Shown one piece after another: positions 63,297 to 64,000 of a DNA stretch of 64,000 bases. A program made the translations under genes and the position numbers. Position 1 is the stretch's first letter. Each line of letters begins with the position of its first letter. Source of the DNA: FEN-1279 sp964400285. Lineage in GTDB: Bacteria; Bacteroidota; Ignavibacteria; Tepidaquicellales; Tepidaquicellaceae. A model generated the notes under the pieces. The model had not been told where the DNA came from, did no database searches, and worked only from the letters and a program-made list of their open reading frames with translations. Where the stretch lies: assembly GCA_964400285.1 (NCBI GenBank), contig CAYNTK010000003.1:186001-250000 (forward strand). The letters run 5' to 3'.

Positions 63297-63881
63297 TTAT
63301 TTATTTAAATAATAATCTAATTTATTTTTAAGTTCTGCTTTTGTGTATTTCGATTTCTTATACATCCCTTTCGCCTCCCTCTGTCTTAATGCTTCATATA
63401 AGCAAACCGCTACCGATACTGAAATATTAAGAGATTGTATCATCCCGTACATTGGAATTATTAAATTACTATCGGATTTAATTTTTACCTCATCTGATAC
63501 TCCATCGTGTTCATTGCCGAATACAATTGCCACTCTTTTTGTCAAATCAATATCGTATAAAAATTTATTTTTACCGGTTTCAGAAATATGCGTTGAATAA
63601 ATTTTATACTTCTCTTTCTTAAGTTCATTAAAGCATACATCAACAGTCTTAAATTTCGCAAGTTCAACCCATTTTTTTGCACTCGCGGATGAAACTCGCC
63701 CTATTTTTGGAAACTTATTTGTATTATAAATCAAATATACTTTATCTATTCCCACTGCATCACAACTTCTTAATACCGCACTTACATTATGTGGGTCGTG
63801 CACATTTTCAAGAACTACCGTGAGATATTTTTGTCTTTGACAAACAACTTTCTTAATTTTATTTAATCTTTGCTCCGTCAA
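63297..63881 (-). CDS. SpoU/TrmH family RNA 2'-O-methyltransferase
   Basis: A 194-residue knotted methyltransferase. The three SpoU motifs are VLENVHDPHNVSAVLRSCDAVG, IVFGNEHDGVSDEV and MYGMIQSLNISVSVAVCLYEALRQRE. Its layout fits TrmH, which methylates Gm18 of tRNA, but rRNA-specific relatives exist, so the target is not certain. The start at 63881 leaves a normal N-terminus. It leads kdsA in a two-gene operon. Confidence 0.88.
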   Translation of the reverse strand: MTEQRLNKIKKVVCQRQKYLTVVLENVHDPHNVSAVLRSCDAVGIDKVYLIYNTNKFPKIGRVSSASAKKWVELAKFKTVDVCFNELKKEKYKIYSTHISETGKNKFLYDIDLTKRVAIVFGNEHDGVSDEVKIKSDSNLIIPMYGMIQSLNISVSVAVCLYEALRQREAKGMYKKSKYTKAELKNKLDYYLNK

Positions 63882-64000
63882 ATGAAATTAGAAATTACAA
63901 AAATATATTAAATATAAAAAATGTTTTAGTATTTATTAATAGCTTTACTTTTAAAAATTAATCAAATATGTTTCATAAAACAATTTATAAAGCAATGCTG

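Noticed and set aside
63968..64000. An ATG with 11 open codons running off the right edge
   Set aside because: It could be the start of a gene, but 11 codons without a family match or clear ribosome binding site are too few to support a feature.

Overview
The window is a strongly A+T-rich, densely packed bacterial chromosome segment with about 57 supported protein genes and no recognisable rRNA or tRNA gene. The gene set points to the Bacteroidota/Chlorobiota/Ignavibacteriota (FCB) superphylum. It includes a PorX-type response regulator with a PglZ domain, a decayed type IX secretion (T9SS) sorting domain, bacillithiol synthesis (BshA), LPS export and Kdo synthesis, GH130/GT4 glycan genes, an UpxY-like NusG paralogue and many TTG/GTG starts. 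The deeper placement (Ignavibacteria-like) is an inference from gene content only.

Layout. 1-4.5 kb: end of a deoxynucleoside kinase, a small membrane protein, a GT9 glycosyltransferase, Ppx/GppA-HD and bshA. 4.6-7.5 kb (minus): kdsD-lptC-lptA/OstA envelope operon. 7.5-8.8 kb: a 1.2-kb gene-poor stretch holding a fossil T9SS C-terminal domain, followed by an unidentified secreted protein. 9.7-19.7 kb (plus): an SDR-like protein, rlmD, porX, then a housekeeping run tsaE-tsaB-accD-panC-panD-glmU(N-terminal domain only)-phosphohexomutase-lysine-rich protein. 19.8-26.3 kb: a methyltransferase and a GH130/GT4 glycan island. 26.7-31.7 kb (minus): exopolysaccharide operon SLBB protein-Wzc-like kinase-zinc-ribbon membrane protein-UpxY/NusG-UDP-sugar dehydrogenase. 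31.8-37.9 kb (minus): OPA-like MFS, cupin, prmA, folD, two SPOR lipoproteins, S9 peptidase. 38.1-44.6 kb: deoC, ftsK, comB, gcvT, transaldolase. 44.7-46.2 kb: an AAA ATPase plus TOPRIM-like gene pair that looks like an uncharacterised defence module. 46.4-47.3 kb: a GldM-topology unknown. 47.4-48.9 kb: NarL-type two-component system. 49-58 kb (minus): APC permease, two adjacent phosphofructokinases with different predicted phosphoryl donors, a membrane-fused spermidine-synthase-like protein, a voltage-gated K+ channel and an SSS symporter. 58-63.9 kb: a secreted protein made of 24-residue Trp-rich repeats, an omega-amidase-like nitrilase, a secreted S9 peptidase, kdsA and a SpoU methyltransferase.

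How the genes work together. The envelope theme dominates: Kdo synthesis (kdsD, kdsA), LPS transport (lptC, lptA), heptosyltransferase-like GT9, the capsule/exopolysaccharide operon, amino-sugar supply (glmU/glmM-like) and T9SS regulation (porX). Central carbon genes (pfk pair, transaldolase, deoC, gcvT, folD) and cofactor genes (panC, panD, bshA) are interspersed. The most promising candidates for something undescribed are the ATPase/TOPRIM pair, the cytoplasmic GH130/GT4 set (possibly a mannogen-like reserve glycan cycle) and the 24-residue repeat protein.
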